A DNA stretch of 64,000 nucleotides from Rhodococcus ruber NBRC 15591 (GCF_001894945.1 NZ_BCXE01000036.1:62001-126000), one strand, 5' to 3'; counted from the first letter of the stretch, positions 32,989 to 44,034 are shown. Program-made: numbers and translations. Notes: a model not told the origin generated them from the letters alone.

Positions 32989-33131
32989 ACACGACCACCG
33001 CCGCCACGGCAGCCGAACCCCACAACGACCACCTCATGCTCGCTCAGGGGAACCGGCCGTTGTTCGACGAATCCGATGAACCGGTCTCGTCGGAGGACCC
33101 GGTCTCGTCGGAGGACACAACCGCATCCTGA
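32985..33131 (+). CDS. 48-residue acidic small protein
   Basis: A GTG at 32985 overlapping the DUF3263 stop (GTGA) opens a 48-codon frame ending in TGA at 33129-33131. The product starts Thr/Ala-rich and ends in an acidic tail that contains a perfect direct repeat, EPVSSED-PVSSED, encoded by two adjacent 18-base copies at 33081-33116. No family is recognised. Translational coupling is the main evidence that it is real. Confidence 0.45.
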   Translation: MNTTTAATAAEPHNDHLMLAQGNRPLFDESDEPVSSEDPVSSEDTTAS

Positions 33132-33197
33132 TCGTCTCTGCCGGCGAAACCGGCACGAGGAACGCCGCGCCCATGCGTCGACGTCCCCCGAGAACGA

Positions 33198-33242
33198 CGA
33201 GGGGGAGGTTGCCGGCGACGTGTCGCGGCAACCTCCCCCTCG
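33198..33242. terminator. strong hairpin between convergent operons
   Basis: Perfect 17-base inverted repeat: left arm 33198-33214 (CGAGGGGGAGGTTGCCG), right arm 33226-33242, with an 11-base loop. It lies between the end of the E1/E2 operon (+) and asd (-). There is no T run on either side, so it is a bidirectional stem-loop terminator in the actinobacterial style. Confidence 0.8.
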
Positions 33243-33253
33243 GGGCGAAGAAC

Positions 33254-34288
<1,035 letters not shown>

Positions 34289-34822
34289 CTACCGTCCCGT
34301 TCCGGCGTGGACGACGGCTTCCTCGTCGCCGCCGAGTTCGAAGGCGGCGTGCAGGGCGCGCACCGCGTCGTCGAGTTCGGTGTCGTCGACGAGCACCGAG
34401 ATGCGGATCTCCGAGGTGGAGATGAGATCGATGTTGATGCCCGCGTCCGCGAGGGCCTCGCAGAACTTCGCCGTGACGCCCGGATGGCTCTTCATTCCGG
34501 CACCGACGAGCGAGACCTTGCCGATGTGGTCGTCGAACAGCACCTGGGTGAAGCCGATCTCCTCCTGCTGCTTGCTCAGCAACTCCACGGCACGTGGGCC
34601 GTCGCTCTTCGGCAGGGTGAAGGTGATGTCGGTCTTGCCGGTCTCCACCTTGGAGATGTTCTGCAACACCATGTCGATGTTGATCTCGGCCTCGGCGACG
34701 GCGCGGAACACCTTCGCGGCGTAGCCGGGAGTGTCGGGCAGGCCGACGACGGTGACCTTGGCCTCGCCGCGATCGTGCGCGACGCCGGTGATCAGAGCCT
34801 CTTCCACGGGGATGTCCTCCAT
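34289..34822 (-). CDS. possible aspartokinase beta subunit from an internal start
   Basis: In-frame ATG at 34822 ([17 protein letters not shown]) would give a 177-residue protein made of the two ACT domains. The position corresponds to the internal start used for the aspartokinase beta subunit in Corynebacterium glutamicum. No strong ribosome binding site was confirmed, so this rests mainly on analogy. Confidence 0.4.
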   Translation of the reverse strand: MEDIPVEEALITGVAHDRGEAKVTVVGLPDTPGYAAKVFRAVAEAEINIDMVLQNISKVETGKTDITFTLPKSDGPRAVELLSKQQEEIGFTQVLFDDHIGKVSLVGAGMKSHPGVTAKFCEALADAGINIDLISTSEIRISVLVDDTELDDAVRALHAAFELGGDEEAVVHAGTGR

Positions 34823-35554
34823 CGATCCGGACACGATGGTGCCGGGCTTGGTGGTGTACGACGAACGAACGTGCACGGGCACGTTGTAGCGGCGGGCGTA
34901 CTCGACGCAGCGCAGCATGAGCACCTTCGCGCCGCAGGCCGCGAGCTCGAGCATCTCCTCGAACGAGACCTTCTCGAGCCGCTGCGCGTCCTTGACGATG
35001 CGCGGGTCGGCAGTGAAGACGCCGTCGACGTCGGTGTAGATCTCGCAGACATCGGCGTCGAGCGCCGCGGCCAGGGCCACGGCGGTGGTGTCGGACCCGC
35101 CGCGGCCGAGGGTGGTGATGTCCTTGCTGTCCTGGCTCACGCCCTGGAAACCGGCGACGAGGACGATGCTGCCCTCGTCGAGCGCGGTCCGGACGCGGCC
35201 GGGGGTGACGTCGATGATCTTCGCGTTGCCGTGGCTGCCCGTCGTGATCACGCCGGCCTGGGAGCCGGTGAACGAGCGTGCCTCGGCGCCGAGCGAGTGG
35301 ATCGCCATCGCGACCAGGGCGTTGGAGATGCGCTCACCGGAGGTGAGGAGCATGTCCATCTCACGCGCCGGCGGGGCGGGGCACACCTGCTGAGCGAGGT
35401 CGAGCAGCTCGTCGGTGGTGTCGCCCATCGCCGACACGACCACGACGACGTCGTTGCCCGCCTTCTTGGTCTCGACTATCCGTTCAGCGACGCGCCGGAT
35501 CCGTTCGGCCGTCGCGACCGAGGATCCTCCGTACTTCTGGACGACGAGTGCCAC
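34289..35554 (-). CDS. ask: aspartokinase (lysine/threonine pathway)
   Basis: A 421-residue aspartokinase, the usual length in mycolic-acid actinobacteria. It has the ATP/aspartate motif [15 protein letters not shown] at residues 5-19, a catalytic domain to about residue 250 and two C-terminal ACT domains ([38 protein letters not shown]) that bind lysine and threonine for feedback control. The GTG at 35554 follows GGAGG by 9 bases. The gene overlaps asd's leader by only three bases of spacing. As in Corynebacterium, an internal start near 34822 could give a separate beta (regulatory) subunit. Confidence 0.95.
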   Translation of the reverse strand: MALVVQKYGGSSVATAERIRRVAERIVETKKAGNDVVVVVSAMGDTTDELLDLAQQVCPAPPAREMDMLLTSGERISNALVAMAIHSLGAEARSFTGSQAGVITTGSHGNAKIIDVTPGRVRTALDEGSIVLVAGFQGVSQDSKDITTLGRGGSDTTAVALAAALDADVCEIYTDVDGVFTADPRIVKDAQRLEKVSFEEMLELAACGAKVLMLRCVEYARRYNVPVHVRSSYTTKPGTIVSGSMEDIPVEEALITGVAHDRGEAKVTVVGLPDTPGYAAKVFRAVAEAEINIDMVLQNISKVETGKTDITFTLPKSDGPRAVELLSKQQEEIGFTQVLFDDHIGKVSLVGAGMKSHPGVTAKFCEALADAGINIDLISTSEIRISVLVDDTELDDAVRALHAAFELGGDEEAVVHAGTGR

Positions 35555-35750
35555 GCTGGCGAACCTCCGGGGTCTTGGGTGCAAGTCCAGGGGACCAGCT
35601 TACCGATGCGGCCCGAAGGGATGCGGCCCGACCTGCCCCGACCCGCCCCGCCCATCCGGCGGCAACCTCGGCAGCAGACCGTAATCGCCGGGCCCGAACG
35701 CGATCTCGGACGGCAACGGCAGCGGCGGGCGGGAGCGCCGGCGGACGCTG

Positions 35751-35820
35751 CGGGTCCGCGCGGCGGGACGCGGGTCCGCGCGGCGGGATGCGGCCGACAA
35801 CGGCCGCTCGGGACGAGCGG
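35751..35820. repeat. 20-base tandem duplication and hairpin after the DUF4185 gene
   Basis: Two adjacent 20-base copies lie at 35751-35770 and 35771-35790 (CGGGTCCGCGCGGCGGGANG, one difference). They are followed by CCGCTCG (35804-35810) and CGAGCGG (35814-35820), a 7-base hairpin with a 3-base loop directly after the DUF4185 stop, a possible terminator on the minus strand. The whole gap 35555-35821 holds no gene that I can support. Confidence 0.45.
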
Positions 35821-35821
35821 C

Positions 35822-37039
35822 TCAGCCCGCGACGGTCGTGCGCAGCAGCATGACGTTGTAGTCGCTCCAGCGGGACGCGACGAAGTAGAGGTCGTTGCCG
35901 CTGGACCACGGGTGGATGTACGGCGCGTACAGGCCGCTGATCTGGGCACTGGTGACGAGCACGCGCGGCGCGCTCCACGGGCCCTCCGGCCGCGCGCTCG
36001 TGCGCATCTCGATCCGGCCGCCTTCCTCGTTGCCGTAGAGGAGGACGAAGGTGCTGCCGGTCCAGTGCACCGACATCTCGCCGACCGGGCCGTCGACGAC
36101 GGGCACTGCCGCATCGATTCCGCCGAGCACCCAGCCGGTGCCGGTCCAGAACTCGTAGGCGCCGAGGTCTCGGATCTGCGCCTCGGGCACGCGGGAGACG
36201 TAGGCCGGTCCGAAGCGGCCGTTGGGCGTGCCGAAGTCGTAGACGTAGCCCTCGTGCTTGACGTACGCGTGCTGCTGGAACCCGGCGTTGCCGACGGCCA
36301 GCTGCTGGACGCCGGGCACCTCCACCGGTGTGTTGATCCGCGCGGTGGCCGGGTCGACGGTCCACGTCTCACCGTTGTCGGTCGAGTACGCGAGGGCGGA
36401 GGCGTTGGTCCACCATTCCCCGGGCTCGCCCCAGGCGCGCACCGACATGAAGTTGATGTACTGGGTGCCGCCGACGGCGACAGCGGCGGTGGGCACGACG
36501 GTGGTCTCGACCCCGTCGATGCCGATGCTGCCGAGGATCTCCCGGGCGAAGTTCGGGTCGGAGGCGAGCACCGGTGCGCCGGAAGAGGGATCGCCGGGGC
36601 GGGGCTCGGGCACGGCGATGCCGTCCGACAGCTCGGTGTCCGCGCTGCGCATGAGGATGTTGCGGCGCCATTCGTCGCCCTCGACCGAGCAGTCGCCGAA
36701 GGTGTCGCCGAAGGCCATGAGCACCTGGCGGCCGGGTCCGGTTTCACCGTTGTCCCACATGATTCCCAGATCGGTACCCGAGACGGAGAACCGGGTGTCG
36801 GTCCGGTTCGGGCTGCGCGGCCCGGTGACCCAGGCGACGGTGCGGGTGGGACCGGAGGTGATCGTCGGGAGCGGTCCCTGTGGTGTCCCGGCACCGGGGT
36901 TGCTGCTGCCGAAGCCGCTGCTTCCGGGTCCGGAATTCCCGCAGGGTTCGGCGTGGGCGGTGGCGGCGAACGGCACCGCGCAGCCGAGCGCCAGCAGCAG
37001 CGCGGAGGTGAACGTCGTCGCCGACCGGACCGCGCTCAT
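35822..37039 (-). CDS. exported DUF4185 protein, candidate endo-D-arabinanase (GH183)
   Basis: A 405-residue exported protein. The signal peptide is clear (MSAVRSATTFTSALLLALG to a likely AHA/E cleavage near residue 31). Then comes a Gly/Ser/Pro linker and a five-bladed propeller-like DUF4185 domain (LGIMWDNGETG, LMAFGDTFGDC, INFMSVRAWGEPGEWWTN, AYSTDNGETW, GLYAPYIHPWSSGNDLYF). To my knowledge DUF4185 proteins have been shown to be endo-D-arabinanases, and a relative lies at the same place beside asd-ask in mycobacteria. The target would be arabinogalactan or lipoarabinomannan of its own wall or of neighbours. The ATG follows GGAGGAGAG. Asp residues in AFGDTFGD are candidates for catalysis. 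Confidence 0.75.
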   Translation of the reverse strand: MSAVRSATTFTSALLLALGCAVPFAATAHAEPCGNSGPGSSGFGSSNPGAGTPQGPLPTITSGPTRTVAWVTGPRSPNRTDTRFSVSGTDLGIMWDNGETGPGRQVLMAFGDTFGDCSVEGDEWRRNILMRSADTELSDGIAVPEPRPGDPSSGAPVLASDPNFAREILGSIGIDGVETTVVPTAAVAVGGTQYINFMSVRAWGEPGEWWTNASALAYSTDNGETWTVDPATARINTPVEVPGVQQLAVGNAGFQQHAYVKHEGYVYDFGTPNGRFGPAYVSRVPEAQIRDLGAYEFWTGTGWVLGGIDAAVPVVDGPVGEMSVHWTGSTFVLLYGNEEGGRIEMRTSARPEGPWSAPRVLVTSAQISGLYAPYIHPWSSGNDLYFVASRWSDYNVMLLRTTVAG

Positions 37040-37111
37040 GAACTCTCCTCCCGTCCGGGTGACCGGATCGCGTCTTCCGCAGGACTTCTGTGACAGGTGA
37101 TTCTCATGTGA

Positions 37112-39214
<2,103 letters not shown>

Positions 39215-39261
39215 GCCCTCCGGGTCCCGCGAACGCCGGTCGATTCGGCAGGAATTCGGAC

Positions 39262-39310
39262 GAATGCGGCGGTACTCTTCCCCGGGGAGTGCCGCCGCAT
39301 TCCGCGTTTT
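39262..39310 (+). terminator. rho-independent terminator after leuA
   Basis: Arms 39262-39278 and 39286-39302 form a 17-pair stem (GAATGCGGCGG paired exactly, then G-U and further pairs) with a 7-base loop, followed by CGCGTTTT. It separates leuA from the next gene, which starts at 39347. Confidence 0.8.
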
Positions 39311-39346
39311 CCCACCTCGCGCGTGCCCCACGAAAGGGAGCGTCAC

Positions 39347-39721
39347 ATGGATTTCTGGGACATCATCTGGTTCATCATCATCAGCTTCGCGTTCATCGCG
39401 TACCTGATGGTGCTCTTCTCGATCATCGGCGACCTGTTCCGCAACCACCAGCAGTCCGGCTGGATCAAGGCGATCTGGATCGTCTTCCTGATCTTCCTGC
39501 CGTTCCTCACCGCCCTGATCTACCTGATCGTCAACGGCAAGGGCATGGCCGAGCGGTCCGCACGGGAATACGCCCAGGCCAAGCAGGCCCAGGACAGCTA
39601 CATCCGCGAGGTCGCCGGCAAGTCCCCCGCCGAGCACATCGCCGACGCCAAGGCGCTGCTCGACGCGGGCACCATCACCGAAGCCGAGTACCAGGCTCTC
39701 AAGGCCAAGGCGCTGTCCTGA
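39347..39721 (+). CDS. PLDc_N and SHOCT domain membrane protein
   Basis: A 124-residue protein. Two hydrophobic segments (about residues 5-27 and 40-62, with the short charged turn FRNHQQSGWIKAIW) match the phospholipase-D-nuclease N-terminal domain. A C-terminal SHOCT motif reads IADAKALLDAGTITEAEYQALKAKAL, where the helix pair follows LLDAGTIT. Such proteins are small membrane proteins of unknown function, often with several paralogues in Rhodococcus and Mycobacterium. ATG at 39347 is chosen over the upstream ATG at 39323 because GAAAGGGAG lies 7 bases before it. Confidence 0.8.
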   Translation: MDFWDIIWFIIISFAFIAYLMVLFSIIGDLFRNHQQSGWIKAIWIVFLIFLPFLTALIYLIVNGKGMAERSAREYAQAKQAQDSYIREVAGKSPAEHIADAKALLDAGTITEAEYQALKAKALS

Positions 39722-39749
39722 CCATCTGCTGCCTGCCGGAACGAGAACG

Positions 39750-39862
39750 TTAACGCCTCTCCTTCCTGAAGGCAGGAGATTCCCGGCTCAGACCGCAACC
39801 GCACCACCACCCGGAGGGAGGACGGCGCTTCCTCTCCCTCGTGAACGAGGGAGTATCCGCGC
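39750..39862 (-). mobile_element. 3'-end remnant of a TnpB gene with terminal hairpins (IS200/IS605 or IS607 type)
   Basis: On the minus strand a short frame ends in GLSRESPAFRKERR and a stop, which resembles the C-terminal tail of many actinobacterial TnpB proteins. Two hairpins with the same TGAA tetraloop flank it: CTCCTTCC-TGAA-GGCAGGAG near 39757-39776 and CTCCCTCG-TGAA-CGAGGGAG at 39835-39854, as expected for an element end or omega-RNA scaffold. The rest of the transposase is absent, so this is a fossil end. Assigned by pattern memory, not by alignment. Confidence 0.45.
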
Positions 39863-39872
39863 CGCACATCAG

Positions 39873-40655
39873 ATGACACCGGATCCGGTGCTGGTCGACC
39901 GCGACGGCCCGGTCACGACGATCGGGATCAACCGTCCGGGGGTCCGCAACGCCGTCGATCGGGCGACGGCCGAGGCGCTGGCCGCCGCCTTCCGCGCCTT
40001 CGACGCCGACGACGGCGCGGCGGTCGCCGTGCTGCACGGCACCGGCGGCACCTTCTGCGCCGGTGCCGACCTGAAGGCGATCAGCGAGGGACACCCGAAC
40101 CGGGTCGCCCCGGACGGGGACGGGCCGATGGGCGTGTCGCGGATGCGGCTGTCCAAGCCCGTCGTCGCCGCGATCTCGGGGCACGCCGTCGCCGGCGGGC
40201 TCGAACTGGCCCTGTGGGCCGATCTGCGCGTCGCCGAGGAGGGGGCGGTCCTGGGCGTGTTCTGCCGCCGCTGGGGCGTGCCGCTGATCGACGGCGGCAC
40301 GGTGCGGCTGCCGCGGCTCATCGGCGAGAGCCGCGCGATGGATCTCGTCCTGACCGGCCGTCCCGTCGACGCCGGCGAGGCGCTGAGCATCGGGCTGGTC
40401 AACCGGCTCGTTCCCGCCGGTCAGGCACTCACCGCGGCCCGCGCTCTCGCCGCCGAGATCGCCGCCTTCCCGCAGACCTGTCTGCGCCGGGACCGCCTCT
40501 CGCTGCTCGAGCAGCACGGGCTCGACGAGGACCAGGCGTTGCTCAACGAATTCCGGCACGGCGCGGTCTCCCTGGCGCACGACACGCTCGAGGGCGCGTC
40601 CCGGTTCGCCGGCGGTGCCGGGCGGCACGGCAGTTTCGGTGAGCCCGGCACCTAG
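39873..40655 (+). CDS. enoyl-CoA hydratase/isomerase (crotonase) family protein
   Basis: A 260-residue crotonase-fold protein. The oxyanion-hole regions are GTFCAGADLKAI near residue 59-70 and ISGHAVAGGLELALWADLRV near 104-123. Of the two usual catalytic glutamates, the first falls within AVAGGLELALW and the second position reads CRRWGVPLIDG, so Glu is replaced there and activity may be other than simple hydration. The frame begins at ATG 39873 with no clear ribosome binding site, directly downstream of the TnpB-like remnant, which may have displaced the original promoter. Its TAG stop shares CTAG with the convergent DUF488 gene. Confidence 0.82.
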   Translation: MTPDPVLVDRDGPVTTIGINRPGVRNAVDRATAEALAAAFRAFDADDGAAVAVLHGTGGTFCAGADLKAISEGHPNRVAPDGDGPMGVSRMRLSKPVVAAISGHAVAGGLELALWADLRVAEEGAVLGVFCRRWGVPLIDGGTVRLPRLIGESRAMDLVLTGRPVDAGEALSIGLVNRLVPAGQALTAARALAAEIAAFPQTCLRRDRLSLLEQHGLDEDQALLNEFRHGAVSLAHDTLEGASRFAGGAGRHGSFGEPGT

Positions 40656-41188
40656 CCGTCCACATCCCCGCCGTCCCACACCACGTGCCCGTCCGCCCGC
40701 ATGCGGGCACCCGGCGCCGCCTCGTGCGCCAGTAGACGGCCGTCGTGCATGAGGTGCTCGACGTCGTGGCCGAACCGCAGCACGACGACGTCGGCGACGA
40801 GGCGGCGGTGGCATCGCCACCACACGCTCTCGCTGCACATCATCGCGGTCCGGCGCCGCTCGGACTCCTCGAGCAGCCCGTCGAGCGCGTCGGCGAACTC
40901 CTCGGTGCGGGTGTGGGCGGCGTAGGCGGCGAACTGCTCGACCCGCCACCACGAGTCCTCGGGCGTCGTCCCGGCGGGGAGCCGTCGCCGGCCGCCGAGT
41001 CGCCGCTCGAGCCGGTAGCCGATGCCGGCATCGGCCAGCCATTGCGTCATCGCGTCGCTCGACAGGTCCGGGTTGCGCCGGCTGCCCGGGAAACGCCGGA
41101 CGTCGACCAGCGACTCGACGCCGGCGGAATGCAGCAGCTCGGCCAGTTGCGTCCGGTCGAGCCGTCCGTGCCCCACGGAGAGCAGCAT
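40652..41188 (-). CDS. DUF488 family protein
   Basis: A 178-residue member of DUF488: MLLSVGHGRLDRTQLAELL at the N-terminus, the hallmark VDVRRFPGSRRNPDLSS near residue 26-42, a Cys-containing MMCSESVWWRCHRRL near 120-134, and the conserved end LRFGHDVEHLMHDG. Function is not established; the Cys/His and Asp/Arg residues suggest a small hydrolase or nucleic-acid-related enzyme. ATG at 41188 is preferred with GGGAGGAA about 10 bases upstream; a longer start at 41227 is possible. The stop overlaps the stop of the crotonase gene. Confidence 0.78.
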   Translation of the reverse strand: MLLSVGHGRLDRTQLAELLHSAGVESLVDVRRFPGSRRNPDLSSDAMTQWLADAGIGYRLERRLGGRRRLPAGTTPEDSWWRVEQFAAYAAHTRTEEFADALDGLLEESERRRTAMMCSESVWWRCHRRLVADVVVLRFGHDVEHLMHDGRLLAHEAAPGARMRADGHVVWDGGDVDG

Positions 41189-41256
41189 CGCGACGATTCC
41201 TCCCTCGGGTCGGGTTCCCTCCGGCATACCTGCCCCTCCGGCATACCCACCGGCGG

Positions 41257-42624
41257 CTACCGCATGCCCGCGCCCGCGACCGGCGCGTGCCGGCAGCCCC
41301 CCGGCGACGCGATCGGCAGTTCCTCGAACCGGCCGTCCGGAAGGCGCAGGTGCACATGCACCGCACCGGCGACCACCCCCAGCGGCTCGCGACCGAGCAG
41401 ACGCGCGAGCACGTACGTCGCGCTCAGGCTCGTCACGTCGCGGATCACGCCCAGCGGCAGCAGCGAGCCCGTCTCGGCGAGCACCTCGCGTTCCCCGGCG
41501 CGCAAGACCAGCCGCAGGCCCGGTGCGATGCCCTGGACGGCGAGCGAGACCGCGACGTTGTCCCGGTCGTCGGACCCCACCGCGGCGAGCGCGACCGCCC
41601 GATGGACCCCGACCCGCTCGAGCAGCCGGCGGTCGCCGCCGTCGCCGACCACGGCGGGGATATTCAGGTCGCGCACCAGTCGCAGGTTGCGCGCATTCGT
41701 GTCCCGCTCGACACCCACCACCGGGATGCCGAGGTCCCGCAGCTCCCGGCACAGCCGCAGACCCACCTGCCCGAGGCCCACGACGATCACGTGCCCGGAG
41801 CGGGGCAGCGATCGCGGGCCGAGCAGCGCGGTCAGGCGCGGACCCAGCAGCCGGTCCACCACCCCGGCGGTGAACATGGCAGTGAACACGATCGTCGCCA
41901 GCATCGCGGTGGACGCGATCGCGGCGTATGCCTCGTTGCCGTGCGGGTCGGCCGCCGGTCCGACCGTGGTGACCACGCGGACCGCCTCGTGGAACGCGTC
42001 GATCGTTCCCTTGCCCTCCCCGAAGGTCAGCCAGGCCCAGTCGCCGAACAGCACCGCAGCCAGCCCGAGCAGCCCGGCGAGCAGGATGCGGGTGCCGGTC
42101 TCGTGGGTGCGCAGCACCGCGGTGAGTTGCCCGGCCCACCGCTGCCACGCCATGCGGCGCGGCACCGCGACGGGCACCTCGTCGAGCACGTCACCGGCCG
42201 CGCGGATGCCGCGCGGTCCGCGGGTGGAGGTCACCGCCAGCAGGTCGGGTGCCACGCACGGCCCGGCCAGGGACGCCACGGCCAGGTCCGCCGGCGACGT
42301 CACGTCGCACTGCGGCAGGAACCGGGCGAGCTGATCGCCGATCGTGCGGTCGAAGATCGTCGCGACCATCGGGGCGTCCGGCTGCAGGTGCGCCGCGGCG
42401 AGCGCGTACCGCAGCGCCACCACGTCGTCCTGCAGGAGCACCGCGATCCCGGCGACCGGCGGCCGGTCCAGTAGGGCCCGCAGCTCGTCGTCGTCGGGCC
42501 GGGGCGCATGCCGCACGGTGCAGCCCAGGACGACGAGCGAGGCGCAGACCCGGCGCGCGACCGTGGTGTCGCCCACCACGACGTACGTCCCGGTGTTCCC
42601 GCTGGTTGTGTCCGCATCCGCCAC
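41257..42624 (-). CDS. two-RCK-domain ion channel-like protein (TrkA_N / 2TM / TrkA_N)
   Basis: A 455-residue protein with an unusual plan. Residues 12-130 are a Rossmann-like TrkA_N domain (TYVVVGDTTVARRV in place of GxGxxG). One membrane helix spans about 180-200 (ILLAGLLGLAAVLFGDWAWL), then a pore-like loop and a second helix about 233-255. A canonical RCK Rossmann domain follows from 278 (HVIVVGLGQVGLRLCREL). The loop reads VTTVGPAADP (residues 218-227) where potassium channels have TVGYG, so the selectivity filter is incomplete. GTG at 42624 follows GGGGAGG by 8 bases. Likely a membrane nucleotide- or ligand-gated cation channel or relative. Confidence 0.72.
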   Translation of the reverse strand: MADADTTSGNTGTYVVVGDTTVARRVCASLVVLGCTVRHAPRPDDDELRALLDRPPVAGIAVLLQDDVVALRYALAAAHLQPDAPMVATIFDRTIGDQLARFLPQCDVTSPADLAVASLAGPCVAPDLLAVTSTRGPRGIRAAGDVLDEVPVAVPRRMAWQRWAGQLTAVLRTHETGTRILLAGLLGLAAVLFGDWAWLTFGEGKGTIDAFHEAVRVVTTVGPAADPHGNEAYAAIASTAMLATIVFTAMFTAGVVDRLLGPRLTALLGPRSLPRSGHVIVVGLGQVGLRLCRELRDLGIPVVGVERDTNARNLRLVRDLNIPAVVGDGGDRRLLERVGVHRAVALAAVGSDDRDNVAVSLAVQGIAPGLRLVLRAGEREVLAETGSLLPLGVIRDVTSLSATYVLARLLGREPLGVVAGAVHVHLRLPDGRFEELPIASPGGCRHAPVAGAGMR

Positions 42625-42780
42625 GGCGACCACCTCCCCGCCCCAGGGGACCACGCCACCTGCGCGGATGCATCCGGCACCGCGGATGCTGTGAGCGATT
42701 CGCCCCGGCGCAGCGGCGTGTGACGGCGCGGACACGGCGGCGCTGCGGCGACGCCGGCGCCGCTGTGGAAAACTCGCGAC

Positions 42781-44034
42781 GTGGGTACAAGCACTCGAAT
42801 CACCGGGCGCGGGCGGCTGGCGCTGCGCGCGGCGAAGGCCGCCTCGTGGGCCTCGCAGAAGGCCGGGCGCGGCAAGGGCTCGATGATCGGCGGTCTCGTC
42901 GCGCTGAAGATCGATCCGCGGCTGATGGAGCAGCTCGGGCGCGGACGACGCACCGTCCTGGTGACCGGCACCAACGGCAAGTCCACCACCACCCGGATGA
43001 CGGCGGCGGCGCTGGAGACGATGGACTCCGTCGCCACCCAGGCCGACGGGGCGAACATGGACGCCGGCATCGTCGCCGCGCTGGTCGCCAATCAGGAGGC
43101 GCCGCTCGCGGCGATCGAGGTCGACGAGTTGCACACCCCGCACGTCGCCGACGCCCTCGACCCCGAAGCGATCGTGCTGCTCAATCTGAGCCGCGACCAG
43201 CTGGACCGGGTGGGCGAGATCAACATGATCGAACGCAAGCTGCGGGCCGGTCTCGAACGGCACCCGGACGCGGTGGTCGTCGCGAACTGCGACGACGTGC
43301 TCGTCACCTCCGTCGCCTACGACCATCCGAACGTGGTGTGGGTGGCGGCGGGCGCCGGCTGGTCGGGCGACTCGGTCAGCTGCCCCCGCACCGGCGAGCC
43401 GATCCTGTGGGAGGACGGGCACTGGCGCAGCACGGGATCGGATTTCGCACGGCCCGAACCGGATTGGTGGGTCGACGACGACAATCTCTACGGCCCGGAC
43501 GGGCTGGTGCTGCCGATGACGCTGACCCTGCCGGGGCGCGCCAACCGCGGCAACGCCGCGCAGGCGGTGGCCGCGGCGGTCGCCCTCGGCGCGGATCCGG
43601 CCGCGGCCGTCGCCGCCGCGGGTGTCGTCGAGGAGGTCGCCGGCCGGTACAAGACCGTGCAGGTGGGTCCGCATTCGGTGCACATGCTGCTGGCGAAGAA
43701 TCCGGCCGGATGGCAGGAAGCCCTGTCGATGATCGACCCGACGGTCGACGGTCTGGTCATCGCGGTCAACGGGCAGGTGCCCGACGGGGAGGACCTGTCG
43801 TGGCTGTGGGACGTGCGGTTCGAGCACTTCGAGGGCGTGCAGGTGGTGGCCTCCGGCGAACGCGGTACCGACCTGGCCGTGCGGCTGACCTACGCCGGGG
43901 TCGAGCACACGCTGGTGGCGGATCCGGTCCGGGCCATCGCGTCGTGCCCGCCCGGACGGGTCGAGGTCCTGGCCAACTACACCGCGTTCCGGGATCTGAA
44001 CACCGCCCTGGCGAAGGGAGCCGCGCATGTCTGA
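42781..44034 (+). CDS. murT: lipid II isoglutaminyl synthase, Mur ligase subunit MurT
   Basis: With GatD, amidates the alpha-carboxyl of D-glutamate in lipid II. The 417-residue protein has the Mur ligase ATP motif VTGTNGKSTTTRM at residues 61-73, the central domain with AIEVDELHTPHV and the DUF1727 C-terminal domain with the catalytic-triad region LLAKNPAGWQEAL. The Cys4 zinc ribbon found in pneumococcal and staphylococcal MurT is altered: the four positions 201, 204, 217 and 220 (CPRT...STGS) read Cys, Thr, Ser, Ser. GTG start; gatD begins 8 bases before its stop. Neighbourhood matches mycobacteria. Confidence 0.92.
   Translation: MGTSTRITGRGRLALRAAKAASWASQKAGRGKGSMIGGLVALKIDPRLMEQLGRGRRTVLVTGTNGKSTTTRMTAAALETMDSVATQADGANMDAGIVAALVANQEAPLAAIEVDELHTPHVADALDPEAIVLLNLSRDQLDRVGEINMIERKLRAGLERHPDAVVVANCDDVLVTSVAYDHPNVVWVAAGAGWSGDSVSCPRTGEPILWEDGHWRSTGSDFARPEPDWWVDDDNLYGPDGLVLPMTLTLPGRANRGNAAQAVAAAVALGADPAAAVAAAGVVEEVAGRYKTVQVGPHSVHMLLAKNPAGWQEALSMIDPTVDGLVIAVNGQVPDGEDLSWLWDVRFEHFEGVQVVASGERGTDLAVRLTYAGVEHTLVADPVRAIASCPPGRVEVLANYTAFRDLNTALAKGAAHV

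Noticed and set aside
33131-33253. Possible small RNA gene at the strong hairpin
   Set aside because: The 17-bp stem between two converging operons is adequately explained as a terminator; no promoter is evident.
35751-35790. Tandem 20-base repeat considered as a CRISPR-like or regulatory array
   Set aside because: Only two units with no spacers, so it is a simple duplication.
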